Assembly (NCBI RefSeq): GCF_037076565.1
Contig: NZ_AP029028.1
Span: 1,674,001-1,738,000, forward strand
Origin: Herbaspirillum sp. DW155
Lineage (GTDB): Bacteria > Pseudomonadota > Gammaproteobacteria > Burkholderiales > Burkholderiaceae_D
Direction: 5' to 3'
Length of the DNA: 64,000 nucleotides
Shown here: piece by piece, positions 24,127 to 34,015 of the stretch
How the letters are laid out: each line of letters begins with the position of its first letter
Position numbering within the stretch: position 1 is the stretch's first letter
The notes under the pieces: generated by a model
Databases searched by the model: none
Told to the model about the DNA's origin: nothing
The model's input: the letters and a program-made list of their open reading frames with translations, nothing else
Program-made: the position numbers and the translations under genes

Positions 24127-25362
24127 TTACGCGTTGGCGCGGATGAATTCGCCAATCTTGGGGCAGACGATCTCGCGCCAGCGGCGGCCCGAGAAGATGC
24201 CGTAGTGGCCCGCCTTGGGCACGGTGAAGTGCTGCTTGCGCGATTTCGGGATGCTGCTGCACAGTTCCTGTGCCGCCTGGGTCTGGCCGGAACCGGAGAT
24301 GTCGTCCAGCTCACCTTCGATGGTGAACAGGGCGACCGACTTGATGTCCTGCGGACGCACCAGCTTGCCTTCGATTTCCCAGGTGCCACGGGCCAGGTTG
24401 AAGTCCTGGAAGACCACCTTGATGGTCTCCAGATAGAACTCGGCGGGCATGTCCAGCACGGCGTTGTACTCGTCGTAGAACTTGCGGTGTTCTTCGGCGG
24501 AGGCATCGTCGCCGTTGCGCAGGTGCATGTAGAAGTCCCAGTGGCTCTGGGCATGGCGGCGCGGGTTCATGGCCACGAAGCCGGCATGCTGCAGGAAGCC
24601 CGGATAGACCTTGCGGCCGAAACCGGGGTAGTTGGCCGGCACGCTATAGATCACCGTGTTCTCGAACCAGGAATAGGGCTTTTCGGTGGCCAGGTCATTG
24701 ACCGCCGTGGGCGACTTGCGGGCATCGATGGGGCCGCCCATCATGGTCATGCTCTTGGGCAGCTTGGGATCGTTGGCGCTGGCCATGAGCGAAATGGCCG
24801 CCAGCACCGGTACGGTGGGCTGGCAGACGGAAATGACGTGCACGTCCGGGCCCAGGGTGCGGATGAAGTCCTGCACGTAATAGACATAATCGTGCAGGTG
24901 GAAGTCACCCGCCTCGACCGGAACCATGCGCGCATCGGTCCAGTCGGTGATGAAAACGTCATGTTCCTGCAGCAGCGCCCTTACGGTCTCGCGCAGCAGG
25001 GTGGAGTGGTGGCCGGACAGGGGCGCCACCACCAGCACGGTGGGCTGCTTCAAGGCTGCGCTCTGGCGGGCCGACAGGTCTTTCTTGAAATGGATCAGGC
25101 GACAGAAGGGCTTGGTCTCGACCACTTCTTCAATGATGCCGACCGGCTTGCCGTCAACCGGGACTTCGCCGATGTTGAAGGGCGGCTTTTCGTATTCCTT
25201 GGAGAGGCGATACAGCAGCTCATAGCCGGCGGCGATGCGTTGCGAGAAAGGCGTGTGGGCGAGCGGGGAGACCGGGTCCGAGAACAGTTTGGCCGAGGTT
25301 TCGGCCCATTGCATCATGGGGTTCAGGAACGCGCGATTGAGTTCATGCAGTTGATAAAGCAT
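24127..25362 (-). CDS. phaZ: Intracellular polyhydroxybutyrate depolymerase
   Basis: 411 residues, matching the length and sequence pattern of intracellular PhaZ proteins of Ralstonia/Cupriavidus type (no signal peptide, start MLYQLHELNRAFLNP). The catalytic cysteine is Cys180 in SVCQPTVP, replacing the Ser of other depolymerases, as known for this family; the distal catalytic His is in KAGHYGIFSGRRW. It mobilises stored PHB granules. The phasin gene at 38.8 kb supports PHB storage in this organism. It stands alone with its own terminator. Confidence 0.93.
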   Translation of the reverse strand: MLYQLHELNRAFLNPMMQWAETSAKLFSDPVSPLAHTPFSQRIAAGYELLYRLSKEYEKPPFNIGEVPVDGKPVGIIEEVVETKPFCRLIHFKKDLSARQSAALKQPTVLVVAPLSGHHSTLLRETVRALLQEHDVFITDWTDARMVPVEAGDFHLHDYVYYVQDFIRTLGPDVHVISVCQPTVPVLAAISLMASANDPKLPKSMTMMGGPIDARKSPTAVNDLATEKPYSWFENTVIYSVPANYPGFGRKVYPGFLQHAGFVAMNPRRHAQSHWDFYMHLRNGDDASAEEHRKFYDEYNAVLDMPAEFYLETIKVVFQDFNLARGTWEIEGKLVRPQDIKSVALFTIEGELDDISGSGQTQAAQELCSSIPKSRKQHFTVPKAGHYGIFSGRRWREIVCPKIGEFIRANA

Positions 25363-25676
25363 AGCTGACCTTTATACAAGCACCGGCTGGCTTGCCCGTC
25401 CAGGCGGATAGCCCGGACCAGGCGCGCAGCAAGCATGTGCCACAAACGTTTGGCGACGATCATTGGCTGACAAATCCGAGTGTTTCAAATTTGTCAACTT
25501 TTTCCTTGTTGCGACGCGGTAGCATAGCACGCTTTGCCTTATGTCCCGCTTGCTGGTCAGACCAGTGGCGCCGGCCCCACAGGTTTTTGCAAAAACCTTC
25601 ATAAAAAAAAGCCCCCGTACCGGACGGGGGCTCTGCAGGCCGCTTGCAGCGGCCCTGGTGGTCAGGCGACGGAAAA
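25363..25676 (-). other. Intergenic region between phaZ and the ferredoxin reductase gene
   Basis: About 310 bases. It holds the phaZ leader (the AT-richer part near 25470-25510 is the likely promoter, not resolved further), a perfect palindrome AGGTTTTTGCAAAAACCT at 25581-25598, and the terminator at 25603-25633. No gene is evident. Confidence 0.5.
25603..25633 (-). terminator. Rho-independent terminator after the ferredoxin reductase gene
   Basis: On the minus strand a stem AGCCCCCGT / ACGGGGGCT is followed by T8. It lies 44 bases beyond the stop of the reductase gene. Confidence 0.92.
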
Positions 25677-26750
25677 TCAGTCGAAGACCGGGCTTTCCAC
25701 GCCCAGGATCTTGTGCAGCTTGGGCGAGGTGGTGGTGTACTGCATGTGGATCTTCTTTTCCGGGAAGATGTAGGGCGCAGCGCCGAAGGCGGCCAGCGCG
25801 GCTTCGTGGAAGCCCGACAGGATCAGCTTCTTCTTGCCCGGATAGGTGTTGATGTCGCCCACGGCGAAGATGCCCGGGACGTTGGTCTCGAACTTCTCGG
25901 TATCCATCACCTTCAGCTGCTTGCGCTCGATCTCCAGGCCCCACTCGGCGATCGGGCCGAGCTTGGGCGACAGGCCGAAGAACACCAGCAGCATGTCCAG
26001 CGGCAGGCGACGGGTGACGCCATCGGCGCCCGTGACCTTGACTTCGGCCAGCTTGCCATCCTTGATCTCGGTGCCGGTGACCTGGCCGATCAGGAGTTGC
26101 ATTTCGTACTGTTCGCACAGTTCCTTCATCTTGGCCACCGAGGCCGGCGCAGCGCGGAATTCTTCACGGCGGTGCAGCAGGATCACCGATTCAGCCTTGC
26201 CCACGAAGTTCAGCGCCCAATCCAGCGCGGAGTCGCCGCCGCCGCAGATGACGATGTTCTTGCCTTCGAACAGGGCCGGGTCCTTGACGCGGTAGAACAC
26301 CTGCGAACCTTCGAACTGCTCGATGCCTTCGACCTTCAGGGTGCGCGGCTGGAACGAACCGACGCCGGCGGCGATGAAGATGGTCTTGGTGATGAATTTG
26401 GTGCCGGTGGAGGTCTCGACGTCGAAACGGCCATCTTCGCGCTTGTTCACCACGGTCACTTCCTGGCCCAGGTGGAAAGTGGGCGAGAAGGGCTCGATCT
26501 GCTTCAACAGGTTGTCGGTCAGTTCCTGGCCGGTGCAGACGGGCACGGCGGGGATGTCATAGATGGGCTTGTCCGGATACAGCTCCACGCACTGGCCGCC
26601 GACGACCGGCAGGGAATCGATCACATGCGCCTTGATTTCCAGCAGGCCGAGCTCGAACACCTGGAACAGGCCGACCGGGCCGGCGCCGATGATGACGGCA
26701 TCGGCGTCGATGACGCCGTTGACTGCCGCAGTCTGGACATTGTTTTCCAT
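25677..26750 (-). CDS. Ferredoxin/flavodoxin--NADP+ reductase, thioredoxin-reductase-like
   Basis: 357 residues. The FAD-binding motif GAGPVG is at 22-27; the NADPH motif [10 protein letters not shown] is in the middle; the C-terminal FAD motif is [18 protein letters not shown]. The thioredoxin-reductase CxxC active site is absent, which with the length and [13 protein letters not shown] marks the YumC/TrxR-like FNR type. It should move electrons between NADPH and ferredoxin. The fdxA ferredoxin gene lies about 290 bases upstream on the same strand and is a natural partner, though a shared transcript is not shown. Confidence 0.9.
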   Translation of the reverse strand: MENNVQTAAVNGVIDADAVIIGAGPVGLFQVFELGLLEIKAHVIDSLPVVGGQCVELYPDKPIYDIPAVPVCTGQELTDNLLKQIEPFSPTFHLGQEVTVVNKREDGRFDVETSTGTKFITKTIFIAAGVGSFQPRTLKVEGIEQFEGSQVFYRVKDPALFEGKNIVICGGGDSALDWALNFVGKAESVILLHRREEFRAAPASVAKMKELCEQYEMQLLIGQVTGTEIKDGKLAEVKVTGADGVTRRLPLDMLLVFFGLSPKLGPIAEWGLEIERKQLKVMDTEKFETNVPGIFAVGDINTYPGKKKLILSGFHEAALAAFGAAPYIFPEKKIHMQYTTTSPKLHKILGVESPVFD

Positions 26751-27042
26751 GATTTCTTGATATTCCTGTTTCAGTAGATCAGATCAATAGAGCGGCTCTT
26801 CCCTTGCGCGGCGCGCGGGCTGGCGGCGGGGCCGCTGGCGGTGGGAGAGGCCAGGTAAAAGAAGTGCAGCAGGCCGGCGATGCGCGTGGGCGCTAACGCC
26901 CGGCCATGAGGCTCTCAGGGGTGTTGCCGGCGGCCAAATACAAACGGCTGCGCATCTGGCGTGGCGAAGATGCCGCCGGGCTGGATGCGCAACCGCCATT
27001 GTGGACCGGGACAGGCCCGGACCGTTTGATTCTCCGCAGCAA

Positions 27043-27366
27043 TCAGCGCTGCAGGTATTGCAGCTTGTCGGTCTTGTCCTTCCACTCCTCGGCTTCCGGC
27101 AGCGGTGCCTTGGTCTTGGTGATGGAGGGCCAGCTGCGGGACAGTTCGGCGTTCAGGGCGATATATTGCTGCTGGTCGGCCGGCACGTCTTCTTCCGCGT
27201 AGATCGCATTGACCGGGCACTCGGCCACGCACACGGCGCAGTCGATGCACTCGTCGGGGTCAATCGCGAGGAAATTGGGGCCTTCGCGGAAACAATCCAC
27301 CGGGCAAACATCCACGCAATCCGTATAGCGGCAACGGACGCAGGAATCGGTGACAACGTGGGTCAT
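27043..27366 (-). CDS. fdxA: 7Fe-8S/4Fe-4S ferredoxin FdxA
   Basis: 107 residues of the Azotobacter FdI type. The first cluster motif is [17 protein letters not shown] with the longer spacing of a 3Fe-4S site, the second [16 protein letters not shown] for a 4Fe-4S site, then an extended C-terminal tail ending [10 protein letters not shown]. It is a soluble low-potential electron carrier. The ferredoxin-NADP reductase downstream on the same strand is the likely redox partner. About 290 bases between the two (26751-27042) hold no convincing gene. Confidence 0.93.
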   Translation of the reverse strand: MTHVVTDSCVRCRYTDCVDVCPVDCFREGPNFLAIDPDECIDCAVCVAECPVNAIYAEEDVPADQQQYIALNAELSRSWPSITKTKAPLPEAEEWKDKTDKLQYLQR

Positions 27367-27750
27367 AACTGTCCTATCTGTAAAAATTCTTCAAACCGAT
27401 GGCTAACTGCGCCGCAATTGATGGCAATATGGCACGGTTAAAATCATGTTGCGGCTGGTCAACCTGTGGTTGAGGTGCATTGGCCGGCTTCCGGTGTCTT
27501 GTGAACGCCCCCTGGAGTCCCGCTGAAGGCTCTCATGATGCCGCTGCGCAACCCGCCGCAAAGCCTTGTATTTTAAGGTAATTCGATTTTTCCCACAAAT
27601 GAGGCTTATACAGATTACGTATAAGTAAATAAACAAGCGCGCGATAAGCCCAGTCGCCGCCAGGGTCTTGTGGCCTGCCGCTCCGGTGCATGGAGCCAGG
27701 CTGCCCGGTGTGACGCTGCTTGTCGCGCATCAAGAAAAGGAAGTCCCGGC
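27367..27750 (+). other. Intergenic region between fdxA and a solute-binding protein gene
   Basis: About 380 bases without a gene. An AT-rich patch (27565-27635) contains a perfect 7-base inverted repeat CTTATAC / GTATAAG (27605-27611 and 27619-27625), a possible regulator site for the downstream gene. The minus-strand half should hold the fdxA promoter. Confidence 0.4.
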
Positions 27751-29004
27751 GTGAACGCTGCAGGCCCCCAGTCCTCCCCCCGATTCCGTCTGTCGTTGCT
27801 GCCGGCCCTGCTGGGCGCGCTGGCAGTCGCTGTTTCCCTGGCGCTGCCGCTGGCGGCGCACGCTGCCGAGGCCATCCGCATTGGCGAGATCAACAGCCAG
27901 GGCCGCTCCTCCAGCGCCGGGCAGGCCTACAGCAAGGGCCTGGCGCTGGCGCTGGAGCAGATCAACGAGTCCGGCGGTATCCATGGCCGCCCGCTGCAGC
28001 TGGTCACACGCGAAGACCAGGGCGATGCCGACCAGGCCGCCCGCAATGCGCGAGAACTGGTCAGCAAGGAGCACGTCGACGTGCTGACCGGCACCATGCT
28101 CTCCGATGTGGCCCTGACGGTGGCGCGTGAAGCCGCCCGCAGCAAGACCGTGCTGGTGGTGGGCGATGCGCTGTCCGACGCCATCACCCTGGACAAGGGC
28201 AATCGCTACACCTTCCGCGTGCGTCCCTCGACCTACATGCTGGCAGCCATGCTGGCCGAACAGGCCGTGCGCATGCCGGGCCGGCGCTGGGCCATGGTGG
28301 CGCCCAACTACGAATATGGCCAGAGTGCCGTGGCCAGTTTCAAGATGCTGTTGAAGCAGGCTCGCCCGGACGTGGAATTCGTCAACGATCAATGGCCGGC
28401 GCTGGGCAAGATCAAGGCCGACGACGTGGTGCGGGCCATTGGCCAGTCGCGTCCCGATGCCATCTTCAACGCCACCTTTGGCGAGGACCTGCAGAAGTTC
28501 GTACAGGCCGGCAATCGCCAGCAATTGTTCAATGGCGTGCGGGTGGTGTCGATGACCTCGCCCGGTCCGCAAAGCCTGGATGCCAGCCAGAGTGAAGCCA
28601 TCCGCGACTGGCTCGCCGTGGGCTACCCCTGGGAGCAGATCAACACGCCCGAGCACCAGCGCTTCCTGGAAGCCTATCTGAAGAAATTCAGCGAGCGCCC
28701 GCAGTTGCAGGCGGTCCTCGGCTACAGCACCATGATGGCCATCGCCACCGGCCTGAAGAAGAGCGATGGCGCGGCAGGCGAGGCCCTGCTGGAAGCCCTG
28801 CGCGGCCTGCACTGGTCGTCGCCGCTGGGCGAACTGAGTTTCCGCGCGCTGGACCAGCAATCCACCATGGGCGCCTTCGTCGGCCTGGTCTCGCAGAAGG
28901 ACGGGCGCAGCACCATGCGCGACTGGCACTATCTGGATGGCGCCGCTTACCTGCCGCCGCCCACCTACGTGCGTGGACGCCGCCCGGCCTCGGCGGCCAG
29001 GTAA
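27751..29004 (+). CDS. Branched-chain amino-acid-type ABC solute-binding protein, orphan
   Basis: 417 residues starting at GTG 27751, which has AAAAGGAAG ten bases upstream. The signal peptide is long (to about residue 37, LPLAAHAAE). The mature protein has the LivJ-like fold: IRIGEINSQGRSSSAGQAYSKG, GGIHGRPLQLVTREDQGDADQAARNARELV, and FRVRPSTYMLAAMLAEQA. It should deliver an unknown small ligand to an importer, but no permease or ATPase genes are near. A terminator at 29034-29061 follows, so it is a single-gene unit. Confidence 0.82.
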   Translation: MNAAGPQSSPRFRLSLLPALLGALAVAVSLALPLAAHAAEAIRIGEINSQGRSSSAGQAYSKGLALALEQINESGGIHGRPLQLVTREDQGDADQAARNARELVSKEHVDVLTGTMLSDVALTVAREAARSKTVLVVGDALSDAITLDKGNRYTFRVRPSTYMLAAMLAEQAVRMPGRRWAMVAPNYEYGQSAVASFKMLLKQARPDVEFVNDQWPALGKIKADDVVRAIGQSRPDAIFNATFGEDLQKFVQAGNRQQLFNGVRVVSMTSPGPQSLDASQSEAIRDWLAVGYPWEQINTPEHQRFLEAYLKKFSERPQLQAVLGYSTMMAIATGLKKSDGAAGEALLEALRGLHWSSPLGELSFRALDQQSTMGAFVGLVSQKDGRSTMRDWHYLDGAAYLPPPTYVRGRRPASAAR

Positions 29005-29033
29005 TCCGGCCTTGCCTTCCCGCTCAGTCGCGC

Positions 29034-29061
29034 CAAAGCCCCCTCATGGCAGGGGGCTTTG
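29034..29061 (+). terminator. Terminator hairpin after the solute-binding protein gene
   Basis: Stem CAAAGCCCCCT / AGGGGGCTTTG with a short loop (CATGGC region). The T run is only three bases, so it may be a weaker or bidirectional terminator. Confidence 0.65.
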
Positions 29062-29200
29062 CCCTGGTCGATCTCGGTTAAGATAGCGGTCGCCACGCCC
29101 CAGGGCGTGACCAGCGCATCGTGCGGACCGCTCCGGGGCGGCCCGCCATGCACGTGGACCATCAACATGGCAGCATGCGGCAGCTCCGCATCCGGACTTC

Positions 29201-30376
29201 ATGATCATCACCTCCCTACTCGATACCGACCTGTACAAATTCACGATGATGCAGGTGGTCCTGCACCACTTCCCCGGCGCTCAGGTCGAATACAAATTCA
29301 AATGCCGTAACGAGAACATCGACCTCACGCCCTACGTCGATGAGATCCGCGCCGAGATCGCCGCGCTATGCCGCCTGCGCTTCAAGGAAGACGAGCTGAA
29401 CTACCTGCGCGGCCTGCGTTTCATCAAGAGCGATTTCGTCGATTTCCTGGACCTGTTCCACCTGAACGAAAAGTACATCACCGTCCAGCCCGACCCGGCC
29501 GGCAATGGCGAGATCGAGATCAAGGTGAAGGGCCCGTGGCTGCACACCATCATGTTCGAGGTGCCGGTGCTGGCCATCGTCAATGAAGTGTATTTCCGCG
29601 CCACGCAGCGCTCGCCGGACCTGGAAGAGGGCAGGGCGCGCCTGCGCAAGAAGATGTCGGTCATCACCGATGATGCCGAACTGGCCGGCTGCAAGATCGC
29701 CGACTACGGCACCCGTCGCCGCTTCTCGCGCAGCTGGCATGCCGAAGTCATCGACGAGATGAAGCAGCACATGGGCGAGCACTTCGCCGGTACTTCCAAC
29801 GTGATGTACGCCATGCAGCACGACCTGACCCCGCTGGGCACCATGGCCCACGAATACCTGCAGGCCTGCCAGGCGCTGGGTCCGCGCCTGCGCGATTCGC
29901 AGACCTTCGCCTTCGAGATGTGGGCGCGCGAGTATCGCGGCGACCTCGGCATCACGCTCTCGGACGTCTATGGCATGGACGCCTTCCTGCGCGACTACGA
30001 CATGTATTTCTGCAAGCTCTTCGATGGTGCGCGCCATGATTCCGGCGATCCCTTCGAATGGGGCGAGCGCCTGATCCAGCACTACCGCGACAATCGCGTC
30101 GATCCTTCCAGCAAGGTGCTGGTGTTCTCCGACAGCCTGGACTTCGACAAGGTGCGCGCGCTTTACCTGCGCTTCAAGGACCGCGCCAAGGTGGCCTTCG
30201 GCGTCGGCACCAATCTCACCAATGACCTGGGCTATACGCCCTTGCAGGTGGTCATGAAGATGGTCCGCTGCAACGGCCAGCCGGTGGCCAAGCTGTCCGA
30301 TACGCCTTCCAAGAACATGTGCGATGACCCGGCCTATGTGAATTATTTGCGCCAGGTGTTCCAGATCAAGGCTTGA
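29201..30376 (+). CDS. pncB: Nicotinate phosphoribosyltransferase
   Basis: 391 residues, the usual PncB length. It makes nicotinate mononucleotide from nicotinate, PRPP and ATP in the Preiss-Handler salvage route to NAD. Landmarks: [14 protein letters not shown] at residues 4-17, [15 protein letters not shown] with the catalytic His, GTSNVMYA, and the phosphate-binding region [11 protein letters not shown] then [12 protein letters not shown]. It is alone between two transport genes. Confidence 0.95.
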   Translation: MIITSLLDTDLYKFTMMQVVLHHFPGAQVEYKFKCRNENIDLTPYVDEIRAEIAALCRLRFKEDELNYLRGLRFIKSDFVDFLDLFHLNEKYITVQPDPAGNGEIEIKVKGPWLHTIMFEVPVLAIVNEVYFRATQRSPDLEEGRARLRKKMSVITDDAELAGCKIADYGTRRRFSRSWHAEVIDEMKQHMGEHFAGTSNVMYAMQHDLTPLGTMAHEYLQACQALGPRLRDSQTFAFEMWAREYRGDLGITLSDVYGMDAFLRDYDMYFCKLFDGARHDSGDPFEWGERLIQHYRDNRVDPSSKVLVFSDSLDFDKVRALYLRFKDRAKVAFGVGTNLTNDLGYTPLQVVMKMVRCNGQPVAKLSDTPSKNMCDDPAYVNYLRQVFQIKA

Positions 30377-30524
30377 CCGGATCGGGTCATACCTGAAAGT
30401 TTTTTCACCCGGGCGTTTTTGCGTGCGGGCGGCAGGTCGGCTGCTATAGTGTGACTCCCCGTGATGGCCTGCGCGGCAGGCGGTGGCGGGGAGTTTCTCC
30501 TTCTGCATTCCATCAGGACGACAT

Positions 30525-31937
30525 TTGCTGATCCGATTCGCACCCCTCGCTTTATTTGCCCTGTTCGCGTCGCTCCTGCCCTTGCCGGGCTGGGGTGCCG
30601 AGCTGGATGGCGCCGGCCTCTCGCTGTTCTGGGCCTTGCCCTTTGTCGGTGTTCTGCTGTCCATTGCCGTGCTGCCGCTGGTGGCGCCGGTCTTGTGGCA
30701 TCACCATTTCGGCAAGATCGCCGCCGCCTGGGCACTGGCCTTCCTGCTGCCCTTCGCGGTGCTGCATGGCACGCACGCCGCCCTGACCATCAGCGTGCAT
30801 GCGCTGGTGGCGGAATACCTGCCCTTCATCATCCTGCTGACCGCGCTCTTCACCGTGGCGGGCGGCATCTGCGTGCGCGGCAACCTGCATGGCACGCCTG
30901 CGCTCAATACCGGACTGCTGGCGCTGGGTACGCTGCTGGCCAGCCTCACGGGCACCACGGGGGCGGCCATGCTGCTGATCCGTCCGCTGATCCGTGCCAA
31001 TGATGACCGCAAGCACACGGTGCATGTGGTGGTGTTCTTCATCTTCCTGGTGGCCAATGCGGGCGGCTCCCTGACGCCGCTGGGCGATCCGCCGCTGTTC
31101 CTGGGTTTCCTCAAGGGCGTGGACTTCTTCTGGACCGCGCGCCATCTGCTGGGGCCGATGCTTTTCCTGTGCGGTGCGCTGCTGCTGATCTTCTATCTGC
31201 TGGACCGTCACTTCTACCTCAACCGTGAAGAGCGTCGGCCGGTCGATCCCACGCCGGACTCGGCGCTGTGGCTGGAAGGAAGGCTCAACTTCGTGCTGCT
31301 GGGCGCGGTGATCGGGCTGGTGCTCATGAGCGGCCTGTGGAAGCCGGGCGTGGCCGCCGAGCTGCTGGGCACGCCGCTGGAGTGGCAGAACCTGCTGCGC
31401 GATGGCGCCTTGCTGCTGGTGATCCTGCTGTCGCTGTGGCTCACGCCGAAGTCGGCGCGCGCCGGCAATGAATTCAGCTGGGGACCGATGCAGGAAGTGG
31501 GCAAGCTCTTTGCCGCCATCTTCCTCACCATCGCTCCGGTGATCGCCATGCTGCGCGCGGGTGAAGAGGGCGCTTTCGCCGCCGTGGTGCAGGCCGTGAC
31601 CGGGCCGGATGGCAAGCCCGACGACGTGATGTATTTCTGGATGACGGGGCTGCTGTCGTCCTTCCTCGACAATGCGCCTACCTACCTGGTGTTCTTCAAC
31701 ACGGCCTCGGGCGACGCGCGCGAGCTGATGGGGCCGCTGGCCTCGACGCTGGCGGCCATCTCGGCCGGTGCCGTCTTCATGGGGGCCAACAGTTACATCG
31801 GCAATGCCCCCAACATGATGGTCAAGGCTATCGCCGAGGAGCGCGGCATCCGCATGCCCAGCTTTTTCGGCTATCTGGCCTGGTCAGGGGCGATCCTCGT
31901 CCCGCTGTTCATCGTCATGAGCTTCCTGTTCTTCTGA
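30525..31937 (+). CDS. Sodium:proton antiporter-like membrane protein
   Basis: About 470 residues beginning at TTG 30525, with AGGACG upstream; a GTG at 30483 would add 14 residues but has no ribosome site. It has a signal-like first segment and about eleven further hydrophobic segments. Motifs such as SLTGTTGAAMLLIRPLI, NAGGSLTPLGDPPLFLGF and SSFLDNAPTYLVFFN are typical of the ion-transporter superfamily that holds NhaD/ArsB/CitM, including the conserved Asp-Asn-Ala-Pro. It likely exchanges Na+ and H+; transport of an organic acid is the alternative. The next gene starts 46 bases downstream on the same strand. Confidence 0.8.
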   Translation: MLIRFAPLALFALFASLLPLPGWGAELDGAGLSLFWALPFVGVLLSIAVLPLVAPVLWHHHFGKIAAAWALAFLLPFAVLHGTHAALTISVHALVAEYLPFIILLTALFTVAGGICVRGNLHGTPALNTGLLALGTLLASLTGTTGAAMLLIRPLIRANDDRKHTVHVVVFFIFLVANAGGSLTPLGDPPLFLGFLKGVDFFWTARHLLGPMLFLCGALLLIFYLLDRHFYLNREERRPVDPTPDSALWLEGRLNFVLLGAVIGLVLMSGLWKPGVAAELLGTPLEWQNLLRDGALLLVILLSLWLTPKSARAGNEFSWGPMQEVGKLFAAIFLTIAPVIAMLRAGEEGAFAAVVQAVTGPDGKPDDVMYFWMTGLLSSFLDNAPTYLVFFNTASGDARELMGPLASTLAAISAGAVFMGANSYIGNAPNMMVKAIAEERGIRMPSFFGYLAWSGAILVPLFIVMSFLFF

Positions 31938-31982
31938 GTGTTCCACCCCTTCCGATAACGAAACCGAGACAACGAGACCCGC

Positions 31983-32963
31983 ATGAAACCCAAGATCTTC
32001 GTCGCCCGCGCCGTCTTCCCTGAAGTCCTGGCCCGCCTGGAGCAGCATTTCGAGGTCGAATCCAATCAGGATGACCGTATCTACACTGCCGCTGAACTGC
32101 AGGCCAAAGCCCAGGGCAAGGATGGCCTCTTCACCACGCCCAGCGAGCCGGTGACGGCCGCTCTTTTCGCCGCCAATCCGCAATTGAAGGCGGTCTGCAA
32201 CATGGCCGTGGGTTACAACAACATCGATGTGGGTGCCGCCACCCAGGCCGGCGTGATGGCGACCAATACGCCTGATGTCCTGAATGAAACTACCGCCGAC
32301 TTTGGCTGGGCGTTGATGATGGCGGCGGCGCGGCGCATCACCGAATCCGAGCACTTCCTGCGCGCGGGGAAGTGGAAGAAATGGAGCTATGACAGCTTCG
32401 TCGGTCCCGACATCCACGGTGCCACCCTGGGCATCATCGGCATGGGCCGCATCGGCCAGGCCATTGCGCGCCGTTCGCTGGGTTTCGACATGCAGGTGCT
32501 CTATCACAACCGTTCACGCCTGGCGCCCGAGCTGGAAGCGCGGGCCAACAACGCCCGCTACGTCAGCAAGGAAGAACTGCTGCAACAGGCCGACCACGTG
32601 GTGCTGGTGCTGCCCTACTCGAAAGATACCCATCACACCATCGGCGCAGCCGAACTGGCGCTGATGAAGCCCACGGCCACCCTGACCAACATCGCCCGTG
32701 GCGGCATCGTCGATGATGCCGCGCTGATTGCCGCGCTGCGTGAAGGCCGCATCGCCGCAGCCGGGGTGGATGTGTTCGAGAACGAGCCAGCCTTCAGGCC
32801 GGAATTCCTCGATCTCGGCAACGTGGTGCTGACTCCGCATATCGCCAGCGCTTCCACGCCCACGCGTCTGGCGATGGCCAATTGTGCGGCCGACAACCTG
32901 ATCGCTGCGTTGTCGGGCCAGCGTCCGCCCAACCTCCTCAATCCGGATGTGTTCAAGGGCTGA
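31983..32963 (+). CDS. D-2-hydroxyacid dehydrogenase (glyoxylate/hydroxypyruvate reductase type)
   Basis: 326 residues. NAD(P)-binding motif GIIGMGRIGQAIARR; catalytic Arg in NIARGGIVDDAAL, Glu in FENEPAF and His in TPHIASAS are all present. The N-terminal MAVGYNNIDVGAA matches the GhrB/D-glycerate dehydrogenase group. It reduces glyoxylate or hydroxypyruvate with NADPH, or the reverse. It follows the antiporter gene closely and may share its transcript; no glycerate pathway genes are nearby. A strong hairpin follows at 32989. Confidence 0.9.
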   Translation: MKPKIFVARAVFPEVLARLEQHFEVESNQDDRIYTAAELQAKAQGKDGLFTTPSEPVTAALFAANPQLKAVCNMAVGYNNIDVGAATQAGVMATNTPDVLNETTADFGWALMMAAARRITESEHFLRAGKWKKWSYDSFVGPDIHGATLGIIGMGRIGQAIARRSLGFDMQVLYHNRSRLAPELEARANNARYVSKEELLQQADHVVLVLPYSKDTHHTIGAAELALMKPTATLTNIARGGIVDDAALIAALREGRIAAAGVDVFENEPAFRPEFLDLGNVVLTPHIASASTPTRLAMANCAADNLIAALSGQRPPNLLNPDVFKG

Positions 32964-32988
32964 TCCGGCAGGACCACACCCAAGCAAA

Positions 32989-33019
32989 ACGGGCGCACCT
33001 GCATGGCAGGTGCGCCCGT
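32989..33019 (+). terminator. Terminator hairpin after the dehydrogenase gene
   Basis: Stem ACGGGCGCACCTGC / GCAGGTGCGCCCGT with a three-base loop, 14 perfect pairs. There is no strong T run on either strand (GGCATTTCC on +), so termination efficiency is uncertain. It could serve both converging units. Confidence 0.65.
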
Positions 33020-33071
33020 GGCATTTCCGGCTGACGGCGGGCATTCACAAGACGCCGCCGTTGTTGCCGCA

Positions 33072-33329
33072 TCAACCTTTCAGTTCATTGAAGAGATCGA
33101 TGTATTCCTGCTGCGCTTGGGCTTGCGGCTTGCCCTTCAACGCAGCCCAGGCGTCAAACTTGGCGCGGGCCACGAAGTCGGTCATGCCGGGGCGTTCACC
33201 CTGGACGTCGCCATTGCTGCCCTGCTTGTAGAGGCCATACATCTTCAGCAGGGTCATGTTGTCGGGACGCTCGGGCAGGCTCTTGGATTCCGCCACGGCG
33301 GCTTCGAACTGTTCTTGCAGGGTGCTCAT
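33072..33329 (-). CDS. Acyl-CoA-binding protein
   Basis: 85 residues, the size of single-domain ACBP. The conserved segments LPERPDNMTLLKMYGLYKQG, GMTDFVARAKFDAWAALKG and AQQEYIDLFNEL match the four-helix family, including Tyr, Lys and Trp positions that bind the CoA adenine. It buffers medium- and long-chain acyl-CoA in the cytoplasm. ACBPs are uncommon in bacteria but known in several proteobacteria. It lies 18 bases downstream of the FKBP gene on the same strand. Confidence 0.92.
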   Translation of the reverse strand: MSTLQEQFEAAVAESKSLPERPDNMTLLKMYGLYKQGSNGDVQGERPGMTDFVARAKFDAWAALKGKPQAQAQQEYIDLFNELKG

Positions 33330-33347
33330 GTCTCTCCTCCCGCGGGC

Positions 33348-33704
33348 TCAGACGGCCAGCAGTTCGACTTCGAAGATCAGGGTGGCGTTCGGGGGGATCA
33401 CGCCGCCCGCGCCACGGGCGCCATAGCCCAGGCCGGCGGGGATGATCAGCTTGCGGATGCCGCCGACCTTCATGCCCTGCACGCCTTCGTCCCAGCCCTT
33501 GATGACGTGGCCGGCGCCCAGCGGGAAGGCGAACGGGTCATTGCGGTCCTTGCTGGAATCGAACTTGCTGCCGGCGGTGCCGTCGGTATTCTGCAGCCAG
33601 CCGGTGTAGTGCACGGTGACATGGCTGCCGGCCTTGGCTTCGTCGCCTGCGCCAACGTTGATTTCTTCATATTGCAGCCCGGAAGCTGTCGTGATGGTGG
33701 ACAT
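33348..33704 (-). CDS. FKBP-type peptidyl-prolyl cis-trans isomerase
   Basis: 118 residues, one FKBP domain with no signal peptide. Active-site features: [23 protein letters not shown], the [21 protein letters not shown] loop and [23 protein letters not shown]. It speeds prolyl bond isomerisation during folding in the cytoplasm. GAAAGGAAA before the ATG at 33704 supports the start. It is co-directional with the acyl-CoA-binding protein gene and probably in one transcript. Confidence 0.93.
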   Translation of the reverse strand: MSTITTASGLQYEEINVGAGDEAKAGSHVTVHYTGWLQNTDGTAGSKFDSSKDRNDPFAFPLGAGHVIKGWDEGVQGMKVGGIRKLIIPAGLGYGARGAGGVIPPNATLIFEVELLAV

Positions 33705-34015
33705 CGGTTTCCTTTCGGTGAGGGGATGGGGTGGCGGCCGTTACTGCGGGCTTGCTGACCAATGTTGACCGCGCGGGATGCCTGCTGGAAACATCCTTGC
33801 ACTGATCTTCATATCGGGCTCCAGGCCCGCTGCGGCTGGCCTTCAGGCCGCCCCGGTGGCGTCATGCGACCGGATCGGCAGGCAGTGTAAACCAAAAATC
33901 TAGAATTTTTTCATATTGCGTCAGAGGACTGTCAGCGGGATCATCCTGGCAAGCGTTAGTATCCGAGGACGTGCTTCTTGCACGATAGATCAGGCATTTT
34001 TGAGTAAAGTTCGTC
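33705..34015. other. Intergenic region between divergent FKBP and beta-propeller genes
   Basis: About 310 bases. The part 33880-34010 is clearly AT-richer and should carry promoters. A short minus-strand reading frame ends here (YEKILDFWF near 33890), weakly like the start of DUF924 proteins, but it is too short to call. Confidence 0.35.

Noticed and set aside
26784..26999. Minus-strand frame of 71 codons between the ferredoxin reductase and fdxA
   Set aside because: Arg/Ala/Pro-rich translation, no ribosome site, no family pattern; treated as noncoding.
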